NCBI GenBank assembly: GCA_007844125.1
Contig: CM017565.1
Location: forward strand, 12,452,618-12,516,617
Direction: 5' to 3'
DNA from: Sinonovacula constricta
Lineage: Eukaryota; Mollusca; Bivalvia; Cardiida; Solecurtidae
DNA: 64,000 bases
Shown here: piece after piece, positions 28,701 through 40,700 of the stretch
How the letters are laid out: each line of letters begins with the position of its first letter
How positions within the stretch are numbered: position 1 is the stretch's first letter
Program-made: the position numbers and the translations under genes
The notes under the pieces: generated by a model
The model's input: the letters and a program-made list of their open reading frames with translations, nothing else
What the model was told of the DNA's origin: nothing
Database searches by the model: none

Positions 28701-31700
28701 GTGGAGGTATGTCCTGAGGCTGTACAGCAGGGGGCTGGAGGTATGTCCTGAGGCTGTACAGCAGGGGGGTGGGGGGTGGAGGTATGTCCTGAGGCTGTAC
28801 AGCAGGGGGGTGGAGGTATGTCCTGAGGCTGTACAGCAAGGGTGGGGGTGGAGGTATGTCCTGAGGCTGTACAGCAGGGGGCTGGAGGTATGTCCTGAGG
28901 CTGTACAGCAGGGGGGTGGAGGTATGTCCTGAGGCTGTACAGCAGGGTGGTGGAGGTATGTCCTGAAGCTGTACAGCAGGGGGGGTGGAGGTATGTCCTG
29001 AGGCTGTACAGCAGTGGGGTGGAGGTATGTCCTGAGGCTGAACAGCAGGGGGTGGAGGTATGTCCTGAGGGTGTACAGCAAGGGGTGGAGGTATGTCCTG
29101 AGGCTGTACAACAGGGGGCTGGAGGTATGTCCTGAGGCTGTACAGCAGGGGGCTGGAGGTATGTCCTGAGGCTGTACAGCAGGGGGGTGGAGGTATGTCC
29201 TGAGGCTGTACAGTAAGGGGTGGAGGTATGTCCTGAGGCTGTACACCAGGGGGTGGAGGTATGTCCTGAGGCTGTACAGCAGGGGGGTGGAGGTATGTCC
29301 TGAGGCTGTACAGCAGGGGGTGGAGGTATGTCCTGAGGCTGTACAGCAGGGGGCTAGAGGTATGTCCTGAGGCTGTACAGCAGGGGGGTGAAGGTATGTC
29401 CTGAGGCTGTACAACAGGGTGGTGGAGGTATGCCCTGAGGCTGTACAGCAGTAGGGTGGAGGTATGTCCTGAGGCTGTACAGCAGGGGGGTGGAGGTATG
29501 TCCTGAGGCTGTACAGCAGGGGGGTGGAGGTATGTCCTGAGGCTGTACAGCAGGGTGGTGGAGGTATGTCCTGAAGCTGTACAGCAGGGGAGGTGGAGGT
29601 ATGTCCTGAGGCTGTACAGCAGTGGGGTGGAGGTATGTCCTGAGGCTGAACAGCAGGGGGTGGAGGTATGTCCTGAGGCTGTACAGCAAGGGGTGGAGGT
29701 ATGTCCTGAGGCTGTACAACAGGGGGCTGGAGATATGTCCTGAGGCTGTACAGTAGTGGGCTGGAGGTATGTCCTGAGGCTGTACAGCAGGGGGCTGGAG
29801 GTATGTCCTGAGGCTGTACAGCAGGGTGGTGGAGGTATGTCCTGAGGCTGTACAGCAGGGGGGTGGAGGTATGTCCTGAGGCTGTACAGCAGTTGGGTGG
29901 AGGTATGTCCAGAGGCTGTACAGCAGGGTGGTGGAGGTATGTCCTGAGGCTTTACAGCAGGGGGGTGGAGGTATGTCCTGAGGCTGTACAGCAGGGTGGT
30001 GGAGGTATGTCCTGAGGCTTTACAGCAGGGGGTGGAGGTATGTCCTGAGGCTGTACAGCAGGGGGCTGGAGGTATGTCCTGAGGCTGTACAGCAGGGGGG
30101 TGGAGGTATGTCCTGAGGCTGTACAGCAGGGTGGTGGAGGTATGTCCTGAGGCTGTACAGCAGGGGGTGGAGGTATGTCCTGAGGCTGTACAGCAGGGGG
30201 CTGGAGGTATGTTCTGAGGCTGTACAGCAGGGTGTGGAGGTATGTCCTGAGGCTGTACAACAGTGGGCTGGAGGTATGTCCTGAGGCTGTACAACAGTGG
30301 GCTGGAGGTATGTCCTGAGGCTGTACAGCAGGGGAGTGGAGGTATGTCCTGAGGCTGTACATCAGGGGGTAGAGGTATGTCCTGAGGCTGTACAGCAAGG
30401 GTGGTGGAGGTATGTCCTGAGGCTGTACAGCAGGGGGGTGGAGGTATGTCCTGAGGCTGTACAGCAGTGGGGTGGAGGTATGTCCTGAGGCTGTACAGCA
30501 AGGGGCTGGAGGTATGTCCTGAGGCTGTACAGCAGGGGGGGGAGGTATGTCCTGAGGCTGTACAGCAGGGGGCTGGAGGTATGTCCTGAGGCTGTACAGC
30601 AGGGGGGTGTAGGTATGTCTTGAGGCTGTACAACAGGGGGCTGGAGGTATGTCCTGAGGCTGTACAACGGGGCTGGAGGTATGTCCTGAGGCTGTACAGC
30701 AGTGGGCTGGAGGTATGTCCTGAGGCTGTACAGCATTGGGGTGGAGGTATGTCCTGAGGCTGTACAGCAGTGGGGCTGGAGGTATGTCCTGAGGCTGTAC
30801 AGCAGGGGGGTGGAGTTATGTCCTGAGGCTGTACAGCAGGATGGTGGAGGTATGTCCTGAGGCTGTACAGCAGTGGGGTGGAGGTATGTCCTGAGGCTGT
30901 ACAGCAGGGGGCTGGAGGTATGCCCTGAGGCTGTACAGCAGGGGTGGGTGGAGGTATGTCCTGAGGCTGTACAGCAGGGGGCTAGAGGTATGTCCTGAGG
31001 CTGTACAGCAGGGGTGGGTGGGTGGAGGTATGTCCTGAGGCTGTACAGCAGGGGGGTGGAGGTATGTCCTGAGGCTGTACAGCAAGGGTGGGGGTGGAGG
31101 TATGTCCTGAGGCTGTACAGCAGGGGGCTGGAGGTATGTCCTGAGGCTGTACAGCAGGGGGGTGGAGATATGTCCTGAGGCTGTACAGCAGGGGGATGGA
31201 GGTATGTCCTGAGGCTGTACAGCATTGGGGTGGAGGTATGTCCTGAGGCTGTACAGCAGTGGGGCTGGAGGTATGTCCTGAGGCTGTACAGCAGGGGGGT
31301 GGAGGTATGTCCTGAGGCTGTACAGCAGTGGGGTGGAGGTATGTCCTGAGGCTGTACAGCAGGGGGCTGGAGGTATGCCCTGAGGCTGTACAGCAGGGGT
31401 GGGTGGAGGTATGTCCTGAGGCTGTACAGCAGGGGGCTGGAGGTATGTCCTAAGGCTGTACAGCAGGGGGGTGGGGGGTGGAGGTATGTCCTGAGGCTGT
31501 ACAGCAGGGGGGTGGAGGTATGTCCTGAGGCTGTACAGCAAGGGTGGGGGTGGAGGTATGTCCTGAGGCTGTACAGCAGGGGGCTGGAGGTATGTCCTGA
31601 GGCTGTACAGCAGGGGGGTGGAGATATGTCCTGAGGCTGTACAGCAGGGGGATGGAGGTATGTCCTGAGGCTGTACAGCAGTGGGGTGGAGGTATGTCCT

Positions 31701-34700
31701 GAGGCTGTACAGCAGGGGGATGGAGGTATGTCCTGAGGCTGTACAGCAGGGGGATGGAGGTATGTCCTGAGGCTGTACAGCAGGGGGGGGGGGAGGTATG
31801 TCCTGAGGCTGTACAGCAGGGGGGTGGAGGTATGTCCTAAGGCTGTACAGCAGGGGGGTGGAGATATGTCCTGAGGCTTTTCAGCAGGGGGGGGGGGTGT
31901 GTAGGTATGTCCTAAGGCTGTACAGCAGGGGGTGGGTGGGTGGAGGTATGTCCTGAGGCTGTACAGCAGGGGGGTGGAGGTATGTCCTTAGGCTGTACAG
32001 CAGGGGGGTGGAGGTATGTCCTGAGGCTGTACAGCAGGGGGTGGAGGTATGACCTGAGGCTGTACAGCAGGGGGGTGGAGGTATGTCCTGAGGCTGTACA
32101 GCAAGGGTGTTGGAGGTATGTCCTAAGGCTGTACAGCAGGAAGGGGGGAGGAGGTATGTCCTGAGGCTGTACAGCAGGGGGCTGGAGGTATGTCCTGAGG
32201 CTGTACAGCAGGGTGTGGAGGTATGTCCTGAGGCTGTATAGCAGTGGGGTGGAGGTATGTTCTGAGGCTGTACAGCAGGAGTGGTGGAGGTATGTCCTGA
32301 GGCTGTACAGCAGGTGGGTGGAGGTATATCCTGAGGCTGTACAGCAGGGGGGTGGGGGTGGAGGTATGTCCTGCATTACCCTTAGTCTCCTGATAATTTA
32401 AGATTATACATGTAGTGTTGTCCCATTATAGGCAGTTGGTGACTTCATCTTGAAATGTGCTTTATCTCAAGCATGACAGCAGAGTAATGGTGGGTTTGTT
32501 TATGTTTAGTGATAGTAAAGTGTTATGTTTAAAAAAGAAGCAAAGTGCTCATTTTAAAGGCCAACTCTGCAACAATTCCATTTATTGATATTGTTTTGAA
32601 GTGAGCCTTATTAATGTCTTTACTTCATTTAAGATTTAGGAATTATTACTAAATGTTACATAAGGGCATTTTGCTACAAAGTTTGTTTTTTTTTAAATGT
32701 GAAATACTAAAATAACACTATTCTTTATGCAAATAGACATTTAAATAAAGTCAAAATGGGAGGTAATGTTGAACTTTATTGTGCTAGACCAAAGAGTGAG
32801 AAGCTTGAGTGTACTGTGTGTTTCAGAGAAACTTGTCACCCCACAGAGGGTAGACTCTGTTTCTTCAGCAACTGTGGAGAAGCTGCGGTCACAGGTCACT
32901 GCCTTAGAGGCTCAGAGTGAAGAGGTAAGTTGTCATTATGCAGGTTCTAGAGAAGGTTTATCAAGACATAGGGTGGAAACTCCCTGATGATTATTGCTGC
33001 ACTTTCACCTTTCACTGTAGTGATTCTCAGCAATATATATACATGAAGCAACATATAAAACATTTAAAACATTAACTTATTTAAGAGTAACATTATATAA
33101 AAATATTTGTATTCTATCTTTAATTAAAAGGTGCATATTTATAACTTCACAGTGTTCATTTACTTCCAAATTAAAACAAATTGTCCATTGTCCTGTTGCC
33201 CTATATTGTTGTGTTTGGATATTTAATGTGTTGGACAATTTGGTTTGAAACCGGACCTGGTAGCCGATCGGTAGAGCGTCTGCTCCAGGTACGGGAGGCC
33301 CCCGGTTCGATCCCGGACCGCGACATACCAAAGTCGTTAAAAATGGTAGTGGTATAGCTCCCTTGCTAACGCTCAAGCAAATATAAGGGTAGTTCTACGA
33401 CTGGTTGGCCCGGTGTCAGGATAATGTGACTGGGTGTGGTATCATGCCAGGTGTTCACGGCATGCTATACACAGTGAAGGCAGCACTATATCTGCTTCAA
33501 GTGGACACCGTCTCCAGATAACTGAAATACTGTTGGTGGGAAGATAAACCCAATAAACAAACATAAACCCAACAAACAATTTGGTTTGCATCACTGACTA
33601 GTCTTGATCAGGCCTATTCAAATTATAAACACTTACAGCTGAAGTGTGATAATAGTGATATTGTATACTGTGCTCCCAGTTGAAATGTGGTATTAATGAT
33701 TTTTTTTTTGTGTGTCCATGGCTGAAGTGTGATTATAATGATATTGATACTGTGTTCCCAGTTGAAGAAGGAGCTTGCTGACTCGAGAAAGGAGGCTGAG
33801 GTGAAGCTCATGAAGTTGACAAGTGAGCTTGAGTCCCAGAAATGTTATGTTTCTGAGCTTGAGATGGTGAGGGCAGCCAACTCGACCAAGTCCAGACTGG
33901 AGATTGCTGCACTGAATGAAAAACACCTCCAGACTGTGAAGGTGAGGTAGAACACTTCTTATTGTTCTGAGCATTATTTAGCCTTACTCAGAGCATGTTC
34001 TGAACAGGCCCTGGAGGTTCGTTAGAGCCTGGATCCAAGAGGCAAGACAATGTACATTTAAAAATAGTCTAAGCAATACCTAAGTGTTAAAACAGGTAGC
34101 AGTAAAGCTTCCTTTCCAAATGCTTATCTAATGTGGGTTATTTCTACCCAGGCTGACTTCATGGCATAATAATGACAGTATTAAAACTGTCAAGAGTACA
34201 CAACTTGCTTGATTCAGTTATGCAAAAGTTTGTTTTTGAATGACTGAATAAAATTGGTATGATCTCCTATCTTCCATACCACTGACACTTTATGCTAACA
34301 ATTTTTTTTGCTGATAAATGCATTGTTATCCTGTATTTGTGTTTAATTAATATATTGTTTTGATGTAGAAATACTTTTGTAACATTCATAGACAATAACC
34401 ACCCCCAAAAAGGAGGCATACCATCTGCGTAATCGTGTGGTTGTGGCATCCACTGACAGCCCTGACCTAGACTCAACCATCCCTTTTGAAGAACAGCAGC
34501 CTCACCTGAACCTGTTTGAAGCAGAGGATGGCCTCCTGGCATCTGTGATGGCAACAGAGGCCCTGCAAGATGAGATCAAACAACTTCAGGTTTGTAATAA
34601 CTCTAGATCAAATAACTCTAGGTAGATATTAACACTAGATCAAAATGGCTCCCAAAAATATGTAAGCCATGGAAAAGAGGTAAATAATTTTAATGTTTAA

Positions 34701-37700
34701 AAAGTTGTTCAACTTAATTTGATATATCTCAATCATGTCTGCCTTCAGGAAGAAAAGGCTGAGTTGAAGGGTCGACTGGATGAGTTTGAGTCTGACAGTG
34801 TCAAGATGAGCAGTCAGTCGGAGCTACTGAAGACTCAGATCGCCCAGCTTGAGGAGGTAAGAAAGGAGGGTAACTCTTGGCAGGCTTACTTACATAAGGC
34901 ATTGCATTGTGCATTGTTAAAAAAACTTGCATGCACATATAATTAGAGTCTTAACATGTAACTTGAGAAGTAGCAGCAAAAAGTGAAAATTCTGATCAAC
35001 CAGTATTAAAGTAAACTGGTTGATCAGGTTCTTTACTTCTCTTTTAGAGTCACATGATAGAATGTGATAGCAAATAAAATTTATTCCCATTGTTTTTTTA
35101 TTTATTTTATTCCATTTTCTTCCTTGTAATTAAATCCAAATCTCATTGGAAGGATTGTAATGATGATAATTTATCACCCATTGATCTATATTATATACCA
35201 ATCTAAAGGTAGAATCCTTTGGGTCACATCTCAGGGGACAGTTAAATTATGGAGTTAGTAATATGAATATGTGTACGGTCATTGTTTTTATCACTAAGTC
35301 AGTACATGAAAGGAGCTTTATATTGTTATATAAAACTGTATAAATATCTTGTATTTCTGACATAAACTACATGTATTTGCCTTTGTTATGTAGATGTTTC
35401 AGAAGGAGAGAGACACTCTGAGTAAAGACATGCAGAAAAAAGATGAAACAATAAGAAAATTGCAAGATGAGAAACATGGTATGCTTCCTAGGCTTTATGT
35501 GTCACTGACAAGATTGGCTATATGCCTGTAAGCAAGCCTAAATGGTATAGAGAGTAGAGTTGAAGCAATAGAGGCTGTAGGTTCATGGTTTGATCCAATT
35601 GAAACAAGAGTCTTGACAAGACTGTCCATAATATTTCTCAGTTTAAGATGATTGTACCTGGATGGCTTAGACTAGTGTTCAATTAATGTGACTGTTTTGC
35701 TCCATGTGAAGCATGTCTGTCAGGTTTTTACAGTGACAGTGTCACAATCTATCAGTGAACATGGTCTTTTTATCATTGGGATTTGGGTAAACAATAGTTT
35801 TCAAAGTTCAGCTTTTACCAGTTCACCCTTATCTGGACAGTATCTCAATAACTTGTGTATATATATATTAAATTTTAAATGTTTTCCAAACCTTGTAATA
35901 TTTACCCTTAAAAATTTCATAACTCTTGAGTTCAAGTTTATTAATGTAATAAACTTCTTCAACCCTTGATTTTTCATTAGGTAGCACACCTATTCATCTT
36001 ATATACCAAACTTTAAAGCACTTAGAATTATCATACACCTTCCATTGACAGCTGTTACTTTTTGGTTTAAATTGTGACATCACTTCTTGATGGATAGCAG
36101 ATTGATTTTTGTATCATCAGCTGCAGGAGATGTAGATGGATAGTTTTTGATGCAGACTTCTTTTATAAGTTCCAAGTACAATCAATAATATATGTATATG
36201 TTATGTGTGCTATGCTGTATTCTACAGGTGCGGAAGACACAGCACGGGAGTTAAATCTGCTTTGGGCCCACTGTGATAAGGAGCTGAAGGAGACGAGAGA
36301 GAAGGCTCGCGGTCGTGAGGCCGAGATGGAGAAACTACTCACCAAGGTCAGTTACACCTCCACCTACTATAGAGGACACAAATGTTTACATTCTCTGTCA
36401 TAATATAAATATTTGTTCGTGATATTGTGTTTAATCTTATTTCCATATGAAGAATTTTGTTGTCTTTAGCTTGTCTATAATTATACAAATCATATTCACT
36501 TCAAACAATCCTTGCCTGAGTAATCACTGGAACAAAATTCATGAGCATGAGAAAGCTTTCAATATTATATATGAAGACTGTCTAATCTCTGTTACAGAAT
36601 AATGAACTGAACGTGGACCTTGCAGCAAACATAAAACAGAAGGAAAAGTATGAGGAACAGCTGGGAGGGCTAGAGGTAGGTTACATAGCAGTGTAGTAAG
36701 TTAACTGATGAAGCAGGTTTAGTATTGATCCACTCAGCCATGTTAGTTATTTACTGTAAAATATTGACTGGTGAAGCAGGTTTTCTCTTGATCCACTCAC
36801 CCGTGTTGGTTATTTACTGTAAAATATTAACTGATGAAGCAGGTTAAGTATTGATCCATTTACCTCTGTTGGTTATTTACTGTCAAATTTTAACTGATAA
36901 AGCAGGCTTAGTGTTGATCCACCCACCCATGTTGGTTGTTCACTGTGTTTCAGGATGAAGTGGATATGCTTATATGCACAAACAATGTTAGGGAGAACCA
37001 GATTCAAGAGCTGGAAGCCAAACTACAGGAGGCCGACAGTCTTGTCACCCAGCTTAAACAGGAAGTGCAATTGGTATGGAAAACACAAAAAGGAATGTTT
37101 TTCTGTGCATCACATACTATACATTTTGGCACTGTCTTACCAATTGTAATCAAATACAATCGAGCCTCGTTACCATGATTTTGGGGGGGAAAATCCATAA
37201 ATAAAAAGACAAATCTGTTGTACACTTTTTTGCCATTTTTTACATGTGATTTTAAATAAGAAATTGAGCAATTGGTGAATAAATATTACAAAAGCTGATA
37301 TATACAATTTATTTTTTAAACATTTAGCAACTTAGATATCAGTACATGTTGGCATATTACCTGTAAAATGTGAATAAAATAACATTGGACCAGTGAAAAA
37401 GATGAAAACTAAATACATTTTTACATATACATGTACATACAAGCACATTGGAAAATGTAAAAGGTGACCGTAAAAAAGCACAGTCCTGAAACTTATATGT
37501 AATGTACCTTTTCCTCGTATTTAACAAAGAAGTCTAATCAGTTTCGTAGACATAGTGTGCATCAACTGATCAGTGAGGTTTACAAATGCAGCTGCTAGGC
37601 AACATTTATCACTCAAGAAAGCAGGTACAAAGCACATCCTTTGTTTATTGACAGTAACCCTCATCTTATAAATACGTCAAGGGGTTGCTGTAATTGGCTC

Positions 37701-40700
37701 TTCACACCTCTTGCATCAATTTGTGTCTCATCAAGCCTATATTGATTTTTGACACTATTGTGAGCATGTGATTCCATTAAGGCTAATTAACTAATGAATG
37801 GTATTAAGTTGAAATATTGATATCGGGACATGAAAGTAAGATCGAGTTATGAAAAATAACATATGAGCTTTAACATATCATCTTAAATAACATTAGACAT
37901 ACAGAAGGAAAAGTCGAGACTGAGTTTGCATCCACAAGGCATCTTACTTACCCAAGGCTGAGATAAAGAACTTTCCCTGTCTATCATCCCTGGAATAGTA
38001 GTAGATAGAGTGAGTAGATTGTTATCCCAAGGAACAGACAGTCCAGGGTTCACTATCTGGCCACATATATACCAAGGTATTGAAATAGTTAAGTGGTATC
38101 ACTCCCTTGCTTACACAGAGCACATAAAGGTAGTTTCATGAGATTGATTCAGTGTCCGGATAATGAGACAGATTATTGTAACATGCCAGGTATTTATAGT
38201 TTGCTTTCATAGTGGATGAAGTAATCTATCTGCTAAAAGTTATCATCTTTGTATATTAACTGAAATTATTTTTTATCCACACAAACAAGATTTTTGGAGG
38301 CTCCATGTGTCACCCCTGTGTACATATTTTTTTTTGTCTTCAGATGTCTGCAGGTAAGCCAGAGAGAGAGGCAAGGATTGACATGTTAGAGAAGGAGTTG
38401 GCAGAGAGGTGTAGGCGCATACAGGAGCTCCAGACTGCTGTCAAGGAGACAGAGGCTGCCAGAGATAAGCAGCAACGCGAAACAGCTGTAAGTCAACATA
38501 TTCTTTTCTGTCTTACATCCTTTTGCACAGTTTGTCAGTTCATTTTTGTTTGTTAAATGTAGGGACATATTTTACAATTACAATATATGAATTACATTTA
38601 AAATTTAGGCAATTGATAATTATAATGTCTTAAATTAATAATCAATAGTTACAGTTATAAACATATCATGGAGTCATATGTTGCAGTAAGTTATCTTATG
38701 TCTTCTGTGGTAAATGTTAAACAGTAACTCATCAAGATTTGCTTATTAAGTTTTATGAATGCTGTACAACAAACCAACTATATGTGTGTATTGTGAAGGA
38801 ACTGATCAGCAGCCTGAGGCAGCAGATGGAGGGCTTGAGGGCAGAAAAGGCAGAGCTAGAGAGTCGAACCCTAGACCTGCAGGAGCAGTTGGAGGACCTG
38901 CAGGAGAGCTGCCAGTCACTGGAGAACTCCCTTACAGCTAAGAATGTGGAGATACAAGAGTTACAACTGGACAAGGAGAGGGCCAAGGTCAAGGTAGGTT
39001 GAGGGTCTTAAAGGGACAAATTATATTACAACTCTGTAATAAGCTACTACAAAACATTAAACAAACTAATAGTGATATACAAAAGATGTCAATTTTCTGT
39101 TTGAATTACGCATCTAAATTCCAGAGCTTGTACAATCTTTTATAACTTTAAAAAACCCTATTTACAAAAAGTGATGACCAAGTGCACTATATATTGTTTA
39201 TACTGCATTTTTGTTATGTTATTTTGTATCTGTAATCCCTTTTATTGTATACATGTCCGATGTCAACAGGAGGTGTGCTTCGAGGAGGACATAGCCTCGT
39301 TGAGAGAGGAGAATGAGAGAATGGTTGATGAACAGTTGCTGCTTGAGGTAGGTTCCTACGCACTGGATACATAAATTACAGCAGTTCTGGTTGTTATCAG
39401 AGTTATGAGGGTTTTTATGGGTAATACCGATTAGTAGTCAGGTTTTATCACAAGTTAATTTTGAATCCCCTATCACCATTTATTATCAGGAAATAAGCAA
39501 GTGTTTTTGAAATTCAAGAATAATCTTAGGTTTTGAAGGTAATTTTATTTTGGTATTTGATTTGGTAAAGATGTTGGGCAACTTGCGGTTATTATAAATG
39601 ATGACAGAACCAAGGAACTTACTGTAGCTGGGCAGTTTCGCCTCTTTGGCAAGTTAGCTTGCAAGCTTGCTTTATTGAAAAATTTTTAACTTAAAATATT
39701 GAAAGTTTGTATATGTTTAGTGGACTGAAATAACTACACATCTTCATTTGTCTTCTTGGTTGATATTTTAATAAATTTGCTTCTTTGTCTTTCTGTTGTT
39801 TTGCAGTATTTTACAATTTTTATCATGTGGTAAGGAGATACATTCCAATCTGACAGGCAGAACAACTGTCCTACTTCACATTTAGAGTGCTAACTGATCC
39901 TATTAAAGGAAGGCCAGGTATGCACAAAACATTACTGAGACATCATAATTTGCAGACAAATGTTTCTAAAGGGAACTACATAAAAGCTACTTGTTACTCT
40001 TTCTTAAGACATTTAGTAATTACATGATAATGTTTGAATTTCATGTTGGTTCTATTTTTTGCCAACTAGGAGGCCAACTCAAAGCTAGAAGCTGAAGCCA
40101 AGAGTTTAAAGGAGTCGGTAGGTGATGTTTTTCCCTTTCTAGACTTTAATAGACAAGTTGTGGTAAAAGTGACAGACGTCGGTTAAAGTAAGGTTAATCA
40201 CAATCTAGCAAAAGATGATATGCAGTTCAATCTGAATCACAATACTAACCAAGTTCATCAGAGCAGCCAAATATTTGTTCAATTATAGAAGTATTATAAT
40301 TAACCAAAGTGACTTAATACTAATATTAATGTTGTTATTGTTATTTTCATTATTGTAATATGGGAATAAAATTAAAAGAAACCTTATTGTTGACTGTATA
40401 TATATATATAATATATAAAATTGTATGTAATCATCATTATTTATTACAAAATATAAAACATCACTTCTCATTGTCCGGAACAACAAGCAATGTAACCAAT
40501 AAAGTAAGTAAATATTGCTCCCTGACCTATCCATGCATTTGTTGTGTGTTTGATGTGTGTTTGATGTGTGTTTGATATGTGTCATCACTGTGTTGTTGGC
40601 AGGTTGAGACCATGGTGAACATGAATGAGCACAACAAGCTGGTCTACCAGCTGGAGAGTTTAGAGACATTGGGCAAGCAAAAAACTGAGGAAATAGAAAA

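Larger units (their letters stand above)
32925..35393 (+). other. KIF15 introns 17-20
   Basis: Introns 32925-33761, 33942-34391, 34590-34748 and 34857-35393. The first holds the best type A SINE. Intron 19 starts with three diverged copies of a short AATAACTCTAGATCA-like unit. The others look unremarkable. Confidence 0.55.
37074..40602 (+). other. KIF15 introns 24-28
   Basis: Introns 37074-38343 (holding the degraded SINE at 38000), 38488-38798, 38994-39269, 39348-40069 and 40118-40602. Three 11-bp GTTTGATGTGT-type repeats lie at 40548-40580, close to the exon 29 acceptor. Nothing else is recognised. Confidence 0.55.

Noticed and set aside
26025..30633. Very long minus-strand open frames (over 1100 and 800 codons) of YSLRTYLHP / CCTASGHTS type
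   Set aside because: They are the complement of the 34-bp array, whose consensus has no stop in any minus-strand frame. No splice signals, no domain and no codon bias; they are artefacts of the repeat.
25877..32401. Plus-strand [14 protein letters not shown] frames in the same array
   Set aside because: Two of three frames are open in the unit by chance. The exon 16 frame itself stops at once after the donor, so they are not an extension of the protein.
33254..33325. tRNA gene
   Set aside because: A and B boxes are present, but no clean cloverleaf can be drawn and the same head is fused to a shared body in other copies; it is a SINE head.
38739..38941. Overlapping alternative frames across exon 26
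   Set aside because: Only the frame giving heptad-rich coiled coil is in phase with exons 25 and 27.
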